Origin: Gammaproteobacteria bacterium
GTDB lineage: Bacteria > Pseudomonadota > Gammaproteobacteria > Pseudomonadales > Azotimanducaceae
Assembly (NCBI GenBank): GCA_028821515.1
Contig: JAPPGA010000004.1
Location: 33,215-97,214, forward strand
Reading direction: 5' to 3'
Length of the DNA: 64,000 nucleotides
Shown: positions 1 through 8,374 of the stretch, in pieces
How positions within the stretch are numbered: position 1 is the first letter of the stretch
Layout of the letters: the number at the start of each line of letters is the position of its first letter
Program-made: the position numbers and the translations under genes
The notes under the pieces: model-generated
Database searches by the model: none
What the model was told of the DNA's origin: nothing
The model's input: only the letters and a program-made list of their open reading frames with translations

Positions 1-1
1 G

Positions 2-2194
2 CCGGATACCATGGCGCCCACCCGGCTCGGCACGCAGGTAAAGTTCTTCTATACCGCGACGGGTTTCTACCTGTCGGCGAACATGGAACAGGCGCCGGAG
101 ACCCTGGTCGAGCGGATGAGCAGCCGCGACCAGTGGCATAGCCGGGATTCCTTCATCTTCTACCTGGATACCTCCGGGGAAGGGCGATACGGCTTCTGGT
201 TCAGCCTGAGCCTCGGCGGCAGCATGGGGGACGGCACGATTCTCCCCGAGCGCCACATGAGCACGAACTGGGACGGCGCGTGGCATGGGGCTACATCCCG
301 TACCGAAACCGGGTGGGTCGCGGAGTTCCACGTTCCCTGGTCCCTTGTCAGCATGCCGAAGGCGGCGGGCGACCGTGCGATGGGCCTGTTGGCCACGCGG
401 CGGGTCGCACACCTGAACGAAATGTGGTCCTGGCCCGCGCTTCCGATGTCCAGGCCGAAGTTTCTCTCCGAGTTCCAGGAACTGGCATTGAACGGCGTAG
501 ACCTGCGGCAGCAGTACAGCGTCTACCCCTACGTGTCTTCGGTACTGGACAATCTTGACGGGGAGGTCGTCACGGACGCCGGCGTCGACCTGTTCTGGCG
601 CCCGTCCACCAACTTCCAGGTGACGGCGACCCTCAATCCGGACTTTGGCGACGTCGAAACGGACGATGTCATCGTCAATCTGACCGCTTTCGAGACGTTC
701 TATCCAGAGAAGCGCCTGTTCTTCCAGGAAGGCCAGGAGGTCTTCCGCACCGGGACGCGGAGTTCGTACAGCTACGGGTCCTCGGCACCGCGGACGTTGG
801 TGCTGCATACGCGCCGGATCGGAGGGCGGCCCCTGCGGCCGGATGTGCCCGCCGGCGTGACGCTGTCGCCGGCAGAACACGGTCGCCCGACGGAACTCCT
901 CGGTGCGGTCAAGGCGACGGGTCAGCGCGATCAACTGCGTTTTGGCCTGCTGTTCGCCGGGGAAGACGAAACCCGGTTCGAAGGTCTCTCGTCGACGGGG
1001 GAGCGCGAACAACTGCGGCAGGACGGGCGGCACTATGGCGTCGCCCGCCTGCTCTGGGAAGGCGGCGACTCGGATTCGCGCGCATTGGGATGGATGTCGA
1101 CGGTTACCCGGCGTACCGGCGGCGATGCCGTGGTGCATGCCGTGGACGGCCACGCAATGACCACCAGCGGACGCTGGGAAGTCGACGGGGAACTGATCAC
1201 TTCCTCGGTGCCGGGCGCCGAGGCTGGCTACGGTGGGCTGCTTGACATCAAGTTCGCGCCGTTTCCGGGGCTGACCCACACGTTGTCCATGGACCACTAC
1301 GACGGCAACCTGGACATCGACGATCTCGGATACCTCAGGCGCAACGACCTGACCCGCTATCAATACCAGGCGCGCCTGTCCCGCTCGGACCTCGCCTGGA
1401 CGAGCCAGAGCCGCACCTGGTTCGCCCTGAGCCGGGGGTACAACCGTGCGGGTGAACGCGTGGTTGGCAGCGTGGAGGTTTCTCAGGACGTTCGCCTGAC
1501 GGACCTCTCCCGGGCACGGGTGCGTGCCACCTGGTTCCCGGCGAGGTTCGAGGATCGCAACGGTTTCGGCAATGGTAGCTACCGCGTAGAGGAAGCCTGG
1601 GACCTGCGGCTCCGCTACGAATCGAACGATACGTTGCCGTTCAGCTACAAACTCGAAGCGGAGTGGGGCCAGGAGGACCTCGGCGGTCCCCGCCGGACCT
1701 GGGGTGGCGGCATCACGTGGCGGCCAGCGGAGAGGATGGCCATGGAGTTCGGCGTCGACTACGTCGAGCGTGACGGCTGGGTCCTGCACCGTGAAGCGAA
1801 GCGATTCGCGCTGTTCGGCGCCGACGAATGGGCGCCGAAGTTCAGCCTGGACTATTTCATCACCGGCAAGCAGCAGTTCCGGATGGCGCTGCAATGGGCC
1901 GCCGTCCGTGCGGGTGATGCAAGGTTCTACGACCTGGCGCCGTCACGGGTGCTTGTTCCCGCGAGCGTGGACGGCGATCCGGGCAGTGCCGACTTCTCCG
2001 TCTCCGAACTGAGTTTTCAGATCCGCTATCGTTGGGAGATCGCCCCCATGTCGGACCTTTTCTTCGTCTATACGAAACATGCCGACCTGCCGAACGGTGC
2101 GGGCGAAGACCTGAATTCGATGTTGACGGAGGCATTCGAGAATCCCGTCGCCGAACAGCTTGCACTGAAGCTCAGATATCGCTTGGGCTCGTGA
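2..2194 (+). CDS. DUF5916-type carbohydrate-binding/beta-barrel outer-membrane protein (5' truncated)
   Basis: The frame is open to the window edge, so the gene starts upstream and the first in-window ATG (position 11) is internal. The visible 5' part resembles a CBM9-like sugar-binding fold (YLDTSGEGRYGFWFSLSLGG, then GWVAEFHVPWSLV). It is followed by the segment typical of DUF5916 proteins (ATLNPDFGDVETD, then ETFYPEKRLFFQEG) and a long C-terminal region of alternating aromatic and charged strands ending in KLRYRLGS, as expected for an outer-membrane barrel. DUF5916 proteins are widespread and their substrate is unknown. The last base pairs overlap the next gene's GTG start (GTGA), so the two are probably translationally coupled. 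Family assignment is from recognised motifs; function is inferred only as a surface or outer-membrane role. Confidence 0.8.
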   Translation, partial: PDTMAPTRLGTQVKFFYTATGFYLSANMEQAPETLVERMSSRDQWHSRDSFIFYLDTSGEGRYGFWFSLSLGGSMGDGTILPERHMSTNWDGAWHGATSRTETGWVAEFHVPWSLVSMPKAAGDRAMGLLATRRVAHLNEMWSWPALPMSRPKFLSEFQELALNGVDLRQQYSVYPYVSSVLDNLDGEVVTDAGVDLFWRPSTNFQVTATLNPDFGDVETDDVIVNLTAFETFYPEKRLFFQEGQEVFRTGTRSSYSYGSSAPRTLVLHTRRIGGRPLRPDVPAGVTLSPAEHGRPTELLGAVKATGQRDQLRFGLLFAGEDETRFEGLSSTGEREQLRQDGRHYGVARLLWEGGDSDSRALGWMSTVTRRTGGDAVVHAVDGHAMTTSGRWEVDGELITSSVPGAEAGYGGLLDIKFAPFPGLTHTLSMDHYDGNLDIDDLGYLRRNDLTRYQYQARLSRSDLAWTSQSRTWFALSRGYNRAGERVVGSVEVSQDVRLTDLSRARVRATWFPARFEDRNGFGNGSYRVEEAWDLRLRYESNDTLPFSYKLEAEWGQEDLGGPRRTWGGGITWRPAERMAMEFGVDYVERDGWVLHREAKRFALFGADEWAPKFSLDYFITGKQQFRMALQWAAVRAGDARFYDLAPSRVLVPASVDGDPGSADFSVSELSFQIRYRWEIAPMSDLFFVYTKHADLPNGAGEDLNSMLTEAFENPVAEQLALKLRYRLGS

Positions 2195-2658
2195 TCCTCG
2201 AGCCCGGTCATTGGGTTGGAAGGGGTTCATACCGTCCCGTAGGGGAAACGCTCGGATGCGGTGTCGAAGTCGATTTCGAAATCACCGAAGAGGAAGCCGG
2301 GAAGTTGATTGCGGCGCGGGTGGAGTCCCAGGACGGCGCCGAACTGGGCCTTACGATCTGGGTCGTCGCCGACGAAGTCGGGACCTACTCGGTGTCCGTG
2401 CGCGGTGGCGGAGTGGATGTCGACGGAACCGCCAAGCTCGAAGCGGAACCACATCTCGGACTGCTTTGGTCTGAAGACGGCGGGACGCACATCACTTTCA
2501 CGCTGTTCGAGGCGCGGGATGCGATCGGACTGCGAGGCTTCAGCCGGGCGGGAAAGGCGGTCCTGACCTGGGAGATCGCCATCTATCCCCGTCGAAATGT
2601 TGTTTCCGGCGACAACATCGTCGCCTTCGACGCGCGCCGGCCGAAACCGCGGGGTTAA
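2191..2658 (+). CDS. Hypothetical protein, translationally coupled to the DUF5916 gene
   Basis: A 155-residue frame opens at a GTG that overlaps the stop of the upstream gene (GTGA), the usual geometry of coupled genes. The alternative upstream ATG at 2032 lies inside the DUF5916 gene and is unlikely. The product has no signal peptide or membrane segment. It is rich in short beta-like stretches (GCGVEVDFEIT, LGLTIWVVADEVG, HITFTLFEARD, AVLTWEIAIYP) and begins with a GHWVGRG segment reminiscent of small beta-barrel binding proteins, but I do not recognise a family. Codon usage matches its neighbours. Function is unknown; context suggests a partner of the upstream outer-membrane protein. Confidence 0.6.
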   Translation: MILEPGHWVGRGSYRPVGETLGCGVEVDFEITEEEAGKLIAARVESQDGAELGLTIWVVADEVGTYSVSVRGGGVDVDGTAKLEAEPHLGLLWSEDGGTHITFTLFEARDAIGLRGFSRAGKAVLTWEIAIYPRRNVVSGDNIVAFDARRPKPRG

Positions 2659-2776
2659 CGCCATGAAACCCGCCGGGCCTTCGGGCACGTCGTGTTTCGC
2701 CCCCGCCCAAGCCCGGCAGTGGTTACGGGACCAGCCTGCCAGTATGATCGCGTTCGCCGGTTGGGCGGATACGGAT

Positions 2777-2851
2777 GGCCCCGTAGTTCAATGGACAGAA
2801 CGACCGCCTCCTAAGCGGTAGATGCAGGTTCGATTCCTGCCGGGGCTGCCA
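2777..2851 (+). tRNA. tRNA-Arg (anticodon CCT)
   Basis: A complete cloverleaf can be drawn. The acceptor arm GGCCCCG pairs with CGGGGCT (first pair G-U). The D arm is GTTC/GAAC and the anticodon stem ACCGC/GCGGT holds the loop CTCCTAA, with anticodon CCT at 2810-2812. The T arm is GCAGG-TTCGATT-CCTGC, followed by discriminator G and an encoded CCA. It reads the AGG arginine codon. Confidence 0.95.
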
Positions 2852-2881
2852 GCCGCGGGCGTGGCATGGTGGCGGTGGCGA

Positions 2882-3841
2882 ATGGAACGCGATGAGAGCC
2901 TTCAGCCGGGGAATGATCCTCGACCGTCGACGCGTGAGGAAGTGCCGGAATCTCTCCCGGCGCCGGAGGCGTATTTCGATGAGAGCCTTCAGCCGGGGAA
3001 TGATCCCCGACCGTCGACGCGTGAGGAAGTGCCGGAATCTCTCCCGGCGCCGGAAGCGTACTTCGATGAGAGCCTTCAGCCGGGGAATGATCCCCGACCG
3101 TCGACGCGTGAGGAAGTGCCGGAATCTCTCCCGGCGCCGGAAGCGTACTTCCACAACAGCCCGTCGGTAAGTGTCGTCATTCCGACATTGAACGATGCGG
3201 AACCCCTGGCGGAAGTCCTCGGTGACATCGCCGGGGCGGACGGATTCGAAGTCGTCGTCGTAGACGGCGGCAGCCAGGACGATACCGAGGCGGTCTGCGA
3301 GCGCCATGGCGCAGGATTCGTACGTTGCCAACCGCACCGCGCGCGGCAGATGCAGCGCGGTGCCGAGCTTGCCCGCGGCAGGCTGATCTGGTTCCTGCAT
3401 GCCGACTCCCGCGTGGAGCCGGCGCTGTTGGACGCCCTGCGCCAAGCCGCTGGATCCATGGCCTGGGGACGGTTCGATGTCCGCCTGTCCAACCTTTCAC
3501 CGGTGTTCGAGGTAATTGCCTGGTCAATGAACCAGCGGTCTTTCCTGACGGGAGTCTGCACCGGCGACCAGGGCATCTTTGTCTCCCGCCGGTTGCTGGA
3601 AGCCGTCGGCGGCATGCCCGACCAGCCATTGATGGAGGATGTCGAACTCTCGAAGCGGCTGCGGCGTCTGAAGAGACCGACACGCATGCGGGAGCGGCTG
3701 GTGGCGTCGTCGCGCCGCTGGGAGCGCGAGGGCGTGGTGCGGACCACGCTACTCATGTGGAGCATCCGATTACGCTATTTTTTGGGCGCATCGCCGGAGG
3801 ATCTGCACGCCAGCTATTACCCGGACCGGCCTCTTGAGTAG
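2882..3841 (+). CDS. Family 2 glycosyltransferase (TIGR04283 type) with repeat-derived N-terminal extension
   Basis: Residues from about 99 onward form a compact GT-A glycosyltransferase: SVSVVIPTLND at the N-terminus, EVVVVDGGSQDDT, then the metal-binding-like WFLHADSR, and GDQGIFVSRR near the acceptor region. This matches the small family called rSAM/selenodomain-associated transferase 2. Family members normally start directly at the VSVVIPTLN strand. Here the only usable upstream start in frame is the ATG at 2882, so three 29-residue repeats would be translated as an extension of about 90 residues. The ATG at 2822 lies inside the tRNA and is rejected. The gene overlaps the next transferase by 8 bp, and the two families are usually adjacent. 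The acceptor and sugar donor are not known. Confidence 0.8.
   Translation: MERDESLQPGNDPRPSTREEVPESLPAPEAYFDESLQPGNDPRPSTREEVPESLPAPEAYFDESLQPGNDPRPSTREEVPESLPAPEAYFHNSPSVSVVIPTLNDAEPLAEVLGDIAGADGFEVVVVDGGSQDDTEAVCERHGAGFVRCQPHRARQMQRGAELARGRLIWFLHADSRVEPALLDALRQAAGSMAWGRFDVRLSNLSPVFEVIAWSMNQRSFLTGVCTGDQGIFVSRRLLEAVGGMPDQPLMEDVELSKRLRRLKRPTRMRERLVASSRRWEREGVVRTTLLMWSIRLRYFLGASPEDLHASYYPDRPLE
2891..3151 (+). repeat. Three tandem 87-bp copies of a dispersed palindromic element, in frame
   Basis: Copies start at 2891, 2978 and 3065 with an exact 87-bp period (29 codons). Each contains an inverted repeat of the type CCGGGGAATGATCCCCG followed by an ACGCGT-containing arm. All three are open in the glycosyltransferase frame and encode SLQPGNDPRP then STREEVPESLPAPEAYF. 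Related single copies lie at 8389-8473 (minus strand, inside sufD) and 25206-25289 (plus strand, intergenic). Confidence 0.9.
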
Positions 3842-4448
3842 CGGCGGCAACCGCGTCGCAGTGTTCGTGCGGGCACCGGAGCCTGGCAAGGTCAAAACCC
3901 GGCTCGCCGAGGCGGTGGGAGAGGTGGCGGCACTGCAAGCGTACGTGGAACTGGTCAAGGGCACCCTGGACGCATTGGAAGAGGGTGCCTTCGATTGCGA
4001 ACTGTGGTTCGACGGCGCGCGCAACGACCACTTGAAGCGATGGCAGACAGACTACGGGCTGCCTGCGTTCAGGCAACCGGAAAGGGATCTGGGCGGGCGC
4101 ATGCTCGCCGCCTTCGAAGCGGGCGCGAAGGTCGTGGTGGGTTCCGATATCCCGGTGCTTGATGCGGCTTACGTGGAAAAGGCGCTCTCGGCGCTCGCGC
4201 AGGCGGACGCGGTGCTCGGGCCCGTGGAAGACGGCGGGTATTGCCTCGTGGGCATGAATGCGCCCCATCCGGAACTGTTTCGATCAATTCCGTGGAGCAC
4301 CGACCTGGTGGTCGAACAGACCCTCCGCCGGGGCGTCACCGCCGGCCTCGAAATCGCGTTGCTCGATACGCTGTGGGACGTGGACGACTACAGCGACTAC
4401 GTTCGCTGGCGAAAGACACTGCCTCAAGCGGGCAAGACGCTCAGGTAG
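3834..4448 (+). CDS. TIGR04282-type transferase (DUF2064, cofactor/sugar nucleotidyl transferase-like)
   Basis: The 204-residue product begins at a TTG that overlaps the end of the preceding transferase by 8 bp. It shows the hallmark VAVFVRAPEPGKVKTRLA near the N-terminus, GSDIPVLDAAYV in the middle and GPVEDGGYCLVGM toward the C-terminus. This is the signature of the DUF2064 family known as rSAM/selenodomain-associated transferase 1. Members share a nucleotidyltransferase-like GT-A fold. The family 1 and family 2 transferases are commonly paired, as here. The biochemical substrate is not established, so I assign only the family. Confidence 0.85.
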   Translation: MSSGGNRVAVFVRAPEPGKVKTRLAEAVGEVAALQAYVELVKGTLDALEEGAFDCELWFDGARNDHLKRWQTDYGLPAFRQPERDLGGRMLAAFEAGAKVVVGSDIPVLDAAYVEKALSALAQADAVLGPVEDGGYCLVGMNAPHPELFRSIPWSTDLVVEQTLRRGVTAGLEIALLDTLWDVDDYSDYVRWRKTLPQAGKTLR

Positions 4449-4869
4449 ACAGGGAAATGCGTGCTGACTGGGGGATGCTTGCGAGGGAGCGTTCCAGGGC
4501 CTCGGACAGCACCGGCGCCGGGGGCGACCACGCGTAGGCCTGGCGCAGGTAACGCGAGAGCAGCCGCGGCCGCAGGTCGATCACGGAAGACGCACCCGCA
4601 TTGAGCGGCGCCAGGGTGGCGTCCCTGGACACGAGGTAACCGCTCGCGTCCACGTCGACAAGGAATGGTTCGATGCTCCGGCAGAGACTGTCTGTCGAGT
4701 TCGTGCCGTCAGGCGATGCCAATAACGTTACCGCCAGGATGCGAATACGACGCGCCGGCAACTCCGCCTGCAGGGGTATTGCCCCGCCGCAGAATTTCTG
4801 CCAATCCTCCTCGTCGACCGCCATGAGTGGAGGCACGTACTGAAAGACACGTAGGACGGTGTCGGCCAT
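4441..4869 (-). CDS. Hypothetical protein
   Basis: A 142-residue frame on the minus strand begins at ATG 4869 and converges with the upstream transferase, overlapping its 3' end by 8 bp. It has no signal peptide and no membrane segment. Recognisable features are limited to a hydrophobic core strand (IRILAVTLLAS) and an arginine-leucine-rich helix (IDLRPRLLSRYLRQAY). I do not recognise a family. Codon usage resembles that of the neighbouring genes, and the frame lies in a minus-strand run with the next gene 58 bp upstream, which supports it being real. Function unknown. Confidence 0.5.
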   Translation of the reverse strand: MADTVLRVFQYVPPLMAVDEEDWQKFCGGAIPLQAELPARRIRILAVTLLASPDGTNSTDSLCRSIEPFLVDVDASGYLVSRDATLAPLNAGASSVIDLRPRLLSRYLRQAYAWSPPAPVLSEALERSLASIPQSARISLST

Positions 4870-4927
4870 GGGCCTAGGATATATGTACGCATGTCCAGTA
4901 TCAAGGAGTGCGCATCGCGTGTTGCGG

Positions 4928-5743
4928 CTATTGAGAAACGCGTTGAATCCACAGCCTCAGTAACGGTCGGTCGCCGCGTTCCAGATCGACCCCGCCCTTG
5001 TCCAGAATCTCGCGGTCGAGCGTGACCTCCCAGGTGGCGCAGATATCGTCGTCGAACGCATCCTTTTCCATGAGGTGCAGGCGGACGGAGTCGTTTGGGT
5101 ATACGCGAAGCGAACCTGGAGTGCTCATCGAAATCAGGGATCTCAACTTCTTCTGGTCGGTATTCAGGACGTTCCTCCGTTCCACAAGCGGCTCACGCTG
5201 CTTCCTTTGGTCCTGCAGGAAACGCGCCTCCTCTTCTGTCAGCGGCACACTGTTCTCCAGCCGCTTTAAGGCCTTGTCTGCTTCCCGCTTCTCTTCCCGT
5301 AACGCCCGGCCTTGCTCAGGAGCCAGGTCCCCTGGCTTCATCTCCTTGATCTGTCGTTCGAGATCCCCGCTTCTCTCTCGCAGCGCTTCCAACTCGCGCA
5401 GCTCGCCATCTGTCAGCGGCACAGTATTGTGTTCACGCGGCAGCAGGGGTTCCATGCGCTCGTCGAATGCATCGATCCTGGGCACGAGCCTATCCAGTTC
5501 CTTGTCGATCCTGTCGAGTGACTCCTCCACTTGTGGATCGCGCCGCGTTGCGGAGCCGTAGTATTCCGGTCCGCTGAACTCGTCCCCGCACGAAGGGAGA
5601 CCGCCGAGAATCTGCAGCGTCATCCGGTATGCATGGTCGGTTTTCCCTGCGGCGAGTTCGGACGCGGTCGCGGACGAACCAGCGCCCGCGATTGCAAGGA
5701 CCACGGCCGCGACCCATCCCGCCCAATGCGCTCGCTTCGTCAT
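4928..5743 (-). CDS. Secreted coiled-coil protein of unknown function
   Basis: The 271-residue product starts with a classic signal peptide (MTKRAHWAGWVAAVVLAIAG, cleavage near SATA-SE). Residues 75-205 are strongly heptad-like and rich in Glu, Arg, Lys and Leu (for example ELEALRERSGDLERQIKEM and REEKREADKALKRLEN), predicting a long coiled coil. A C-terminal beta-rich part follows (SVRLHLMEKDAF, ICATWEVTLDRE, LLRLWIQRV). Two cysteines (CGDEF, DDICATW) could form a disulfide in the periplasm. It lies downstream of sufE on the same strand but separated by about 45 bp; there is no evident link to Fe-S assembly. No family recognised. Confidence 0.65.
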   Translation of the reverse strand: MTKRAHWAGWVAAVVLAIAGAGSSATASELAAGKTDHAYRMTLQILGGLPSCGDEFSGPEYYGSATRRDPQVEESLDRIDKELDRLVPRIDAFDERMEPLLPREHNTVPLTDGELRELEALRERSGDLERQIKEMKPGDLAPEQGRALREEKREADKALKRLENSVPLTEEEARFLQDQRKQREPLVERRNVLNTDQKKLRSLISMSTPGSLRVYPNDSVRLHLMEKDAFDDDICATWEVTLDREILDKGGVDLERGDRPLLRLWIQRVSQ

Positions 5744-5788
5744 GCCTCACTCCCACCGACTGCGACGTTGGACACTGCTAACCCAGGT

Positions 5789-6223
5789 TCACCTGCGCGG
5801 CAATGTCGCGTGTGCTGCCGCGTCTTCCGCCACCGACCTGATGCGCGCGACCATGGACCTCAGGCCGTTGCCCCGGGTGGGGCTCAGGTGCCGCATGAGG
5901 TCGAGTTCACCGAACAGGCCTTCAATGTCGAAGTCCAGTATCTCCCGTGGTTCGTTGCCGTCGTACGCGGCGAGGACAATGGCGATCAGGCCGCGCACGA
6001 TGTGCGCGTCGCTGTCGATCTCGAGGTGCAGGCATCCCTCTTCGGGATCGAAGTGCGGCACCAGCCACACCAGGCTCTGGCAACCGCGAACCAGGCGATC
6101 GTCGGTCTTGAGCTCCGGATCGAGTTGCGGCACCGACCTGCCGAGATCGAGGATGAACCGGTACCTGTCCTCCCAGTCGTCAAGGAACTGGAAGGTGTCG
6201 CGTACTTCGTCGAGATCGGCCAT
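5789..6223 (-). CDS. sufE: SufE sulfur-acceptor protein
   Basis: The 144-residue product has the SufE layout: an N-terminal helix with DWEDRYRFILDLGR, then LVRGCQSLVWL holding the conserved acceptor cysteine (C48), and the RGLIAIVLAAYDG helix. SufE takes persulfide sulfur from the SufS cysteine desulfurase and passes it to the SufBCD scaffold in the cytoplasm. It is the last gene of the suf operon, 12 bp downstream of sufT. Length is typical for the family. The start ATG at 6223 fits the usual MADLDEVRDTF beginning. Confidence 0.95.
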   Translation of the reverse strand: MADLDEVRDTFQFLDDWEDRYRFILDLGRSVPQLDPELKTDDRLVRGCQSLVWLVPHFDPEEGCLHLEIDSDAHIVRGLIAIVLAAYDGNEPREILDFDIEGLFGELDLMRHLSPTRGNGLRSMVARIRSVAEDAAAHATLPRR

Positions 6224-6235
6224 CGATCGGGGAGA

Positions 6236-6796
6236 TCAGAATATTCCCAGCGCGAGTTGCGCTTCCTCGGTCATCATGTCCCGCGACCAGGGGGGATCGA
6301 AGACCAGTCGCACGACGACATCGGAAACGAACGGGACCTGCGCCACCCGGCGTTCGACATCCTGCACGAGCACTGGACCCATGCCGCAGCCCGGCGCGGT
6401 CAATGTCAGGTCGATGTGCACGGCATGTTCCCGGCCTTGAGCCCCGGAGTCCGGGCCATCCCCGGCAAGAATCTCGCAGCGGTATATCAACCCCAGTTCG
6501 ACGATGTTGACCGGAATCTCCGGGTCGTAGACGGAAGCAAGCGCCTCTTCAACCTGCGCCATGCTCGGCTTGCCGTCGGCGGGCGGTTGGAACTCGAGCG
6601 TGACCGGATCGAGGCCCAGCGCATCGCCATCCTCCCCCTCTACGCGCGCCATGTTGCCTTCGAAGACCACCGTGTAGGCGCCGCCGAGCGTCTGGGTCAG
6701 CGTGACGAAGGTGCCTTCGGGGATCGTGGTCGGCGTGCCGGTAGGCACGAGGCGCGCCTCGACCTCGCGGGATACGGGAACGATTCGACTTTGCAT
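6236..6796 (-). CDS. sufT: SufT, DUF59-family Fe-S maturation factor
   Basis: The 186-residue product contains a C-terminal DUF59/MIP18 domain (VEEALASVYDPEIPVNIVEL, then LTAPGCGMGPVLVQDVE and VRLVFDPPWSRDMMTEEA). The N-terminal part (GTFVTLTQTLGGAYTVVFEG) matches the long-form SufT found in proteobacterial and actinobacterial suf operons. The conserved cysteine of the APGCGMG loop is present. SufT helps maturation of Fe-S proteins, probably at a transfer step. It sits 7 bp downstream of the sufA-like gene and is surely cotranscribed. Confidence 0.9.
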   Translation of the reverse strand: MQSRIVPVSREVEARLVPTGTPTTIPEGTFVTLTQTLGGAYTVVFEGNMARVEGEDGDALGLDPVTLEFQPPADGKPSMAQVEEALASVYDPEIPVNIVELGLIYRCEILAGDGPDSGAQGREHAVHIDLTLTAPGCGMGPVLVQDVERRVAQVPFVSDVVVRLVFDPPWSRDMMTEEAQLALGIF

Positions 6797-6803
6797 GCGG
6801 GGC

Positions 6804-7172
6804 CTAAGGCGAGGATGCGATCGAGAAGCTCTCGCCGCACCCGCACTTGGCGTCGGCGTTCGGATTGTTGAACTTGAGCACCGAGTTCAGGCCTTCGGTC
6901 TCGTAGTCGATCTCCGTGCCGCGCACGAGGGGCCAGTCCTGGTCCTGTACGAATACGCTCACGTCCTCGGCGAAACGAAACGATCGGCCGTCGGCCAGGT
7001 CGCCTCGCGCGTAGTCGAGTTCGTACATGTATCCGTTGCAGCCGCTCTCCTTGACGCCGAGGATCAGCACGGTGGCGTCCTGTCCCAATAGTTGGCGTTT
7101 CACGTGCGCGAGCGCCCTGGGGGTGATCGTGATGCTCGCGGGATCGTAGTCTTGCGTTGCGGTGTCCGTCAT
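6804..7172 (-). CDS. sufA: A-type Fe-S carrier (SufA/IscA family)
   Basis: The 122-residue product is a HesB/IscA domain protein with the three ligand cysteines in place: C45 in KESGCNGYMYEL, and C110 and C112 in the C-terminal CGCGESF. A-type carriers accept clusters from the scaffold and deliver them to apoproteins. It overlaps the upstream sufS by 4 bp (ATGA), indicating coupling. The symbol sufA is by operon context; sequence alone cannot separate SufA from IscA or ErpA. Confidence 0.93.
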   Translation of the reverse strand: MTDTATQDYDPASITITPRALAHVKRQLLGQDATVLILGVKESGCNGYMYELDYARGDLADGRSFRFAEDVSVFVQDQDWPLVRGTEIDYETEGLNSVLKFNNPNADAKCGCGESFSIASSP

Positions 7173-8374
7173 AGGAAGGACCTCGTCTTGTGGACGCCGG
7201 CGACCAGCCGCTCGACGTCGGTGAGTGAATTATACAGGCCGAAGGACGCCCGCACGGTGCCGGGGACGTCCAGGCGCTGCATCAGCGGCATCGCGCAATG
7301 GTGCCCGGTGCGCACGGCGATGCCCTGTTGGTCGAGCAGGGTGCCGACATCGTGGGGGTGGCCGCCGTCCATGAGGAACGACAGCACCGGACCCTTGTCG
7401 GGGGCCGTGCCGAGGATGCGGACGCCCTCGACCTGGCTCAGGCGCGAGGTGGCGGTCCGCAGCAGACGATCCTCGTGGCTGGCTAGAGCGCTGGCGTCGA
7501 TCCCTTCGAGATACCCGATTGCGGCGCCGAGGCCGATGGCGCCCGCGATGTTAGGCGTGCCGGCCTCGAACTTGAATGGCAGGCGGGCGTAAGTGGTCGC
7601 CTCGATGGTCACTTCCTCGATCATCTCGCCTCCGGCCTGCCACGGTGGCATGGCTTCAAGCAGTTCTTCGCGGCCATACAAGACCCCGATTCCCGTCGGT
7701 CCGTACATCTTGTGCCCGGAAAAAGCGTAGAAGTCGCAGCCGAGTTCCTGCACGTCAACGCGAAAGTGCGCCATCGCCTGGGCGCCGTCGACGACGGTCA
7801 CCGCATCCACGGCCCGTGCGCGCGCGACAAGGTCACGGACGGGATTCACGGTGCCGAGCGCGTTCGAGACATGCCCGAAGGCGACGATCTTCGTGTCCTG
7901 ATCGAGCTTCGCGTCGAAGTCGTCGAGATCGATGCCTCCCTCCGGCGTGACCTTCGCCGCAGCCAGGGTTGCGCCGGTCCGCGCGCAGGCGATCTGCCAG
8001 GGAACGATGTTCGAGTGGTGTTCGAGTTCCGTGATCAGCACGCGGTCGCCGGGCCCGAGCGCGGAACCGCCATAGGACTGGGCGACGAGGTTGATGCCCT
8101 CGGTCGTGCCGCGTGTCCAGACGACCTCGGCTGTCGTCCTGGCATTGATCCGCCGCGCGACGTCGGCCCGCGCGGATTCGAACGCCTGCGTGGCGGCGTC
8201 GCTCAGCGCGTGTGCGGCGCGATGCACGTTGGCATTGGTTGTCTCGTAGTAACGCCGCACGGCGTCGAGGACCGCGGCCGGCTTTTGTGTGGTGGCCGCG
8301 TTGTCGAGGTAGACGTTCTCCCCGCGATCGATGAGCGGGAAGGCGCGCGCCGCGGCAAGGGGATCGAACGGCAT
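7169..8374 (-). CDS. sufS: SufS cysteine desulfurase (class II)
   Basis: The 401-residue PLP enzyme removes sulfur from cysteine and hands it to SufE. Visible landmarks are YLDNAATTQKP at the N-terminus, the histidine motif TELEHHSNIVPW, the PLP lysine K222 in FSGHKMYGPTGIG, and the catalytic C360 in RTGHHCAMPLM, the short class II (SufS) version of the loop. The start ATG overlaps the sufD stop by one base (TGATG) and the end overlaps the A-type carrier gene by 4 bp. Length is typical (E. coli SufS is about 406). Confidence 0.97.
   Translation of the reverse strand: MPFDPLAAARAFPLIDRGENVYLDNAATTQKPAAVLDAVRRYYETTNANVHRAAHALSDAATQAFESARADVARRINARTTAEVVWTRGTTEGINLVAQSYGGSALGPGDRVLITELEHHSNIVPWQIACARTGATLAAAKVTPEGGIDLDDFDAKLDQDTKIVAFGHVSNALGTVNPVRDLVARARAVDAVTVVDGAQAMAHFRVDVQELGCDFYAFSGHKMYGPTGIGVLYGREELLEAMPPWQAGGEMIEEVTIEATTYARLPFKFEAGTPNIAGAIGLGAAIGYLEGIDASALASHEDRLLRTATSRLSQVEGVRILGTAPDKGPVLSFLMDGGHPHDVGTLLDQQGIAVRTGHHCAMPLMQRLDVPGTVRASFGLYNSLTDVERLVAGVHKTRSFL

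Noticed and set aside
2891..3151. Tandem repeats as a CRISPR array
   Set aside because: The 87-bp units are contiguous, with no unique spacers, and are open in a protein frame; related copies occur elsewhere in coding sequence.
2777..3200. tRNA-Arg as an integration site of a genomic island
   Set aside because: No integrase, no repeated 3' tRNA fragment and no change in gene character were seen downstream; the nearby repeats belong to a dispersed family.
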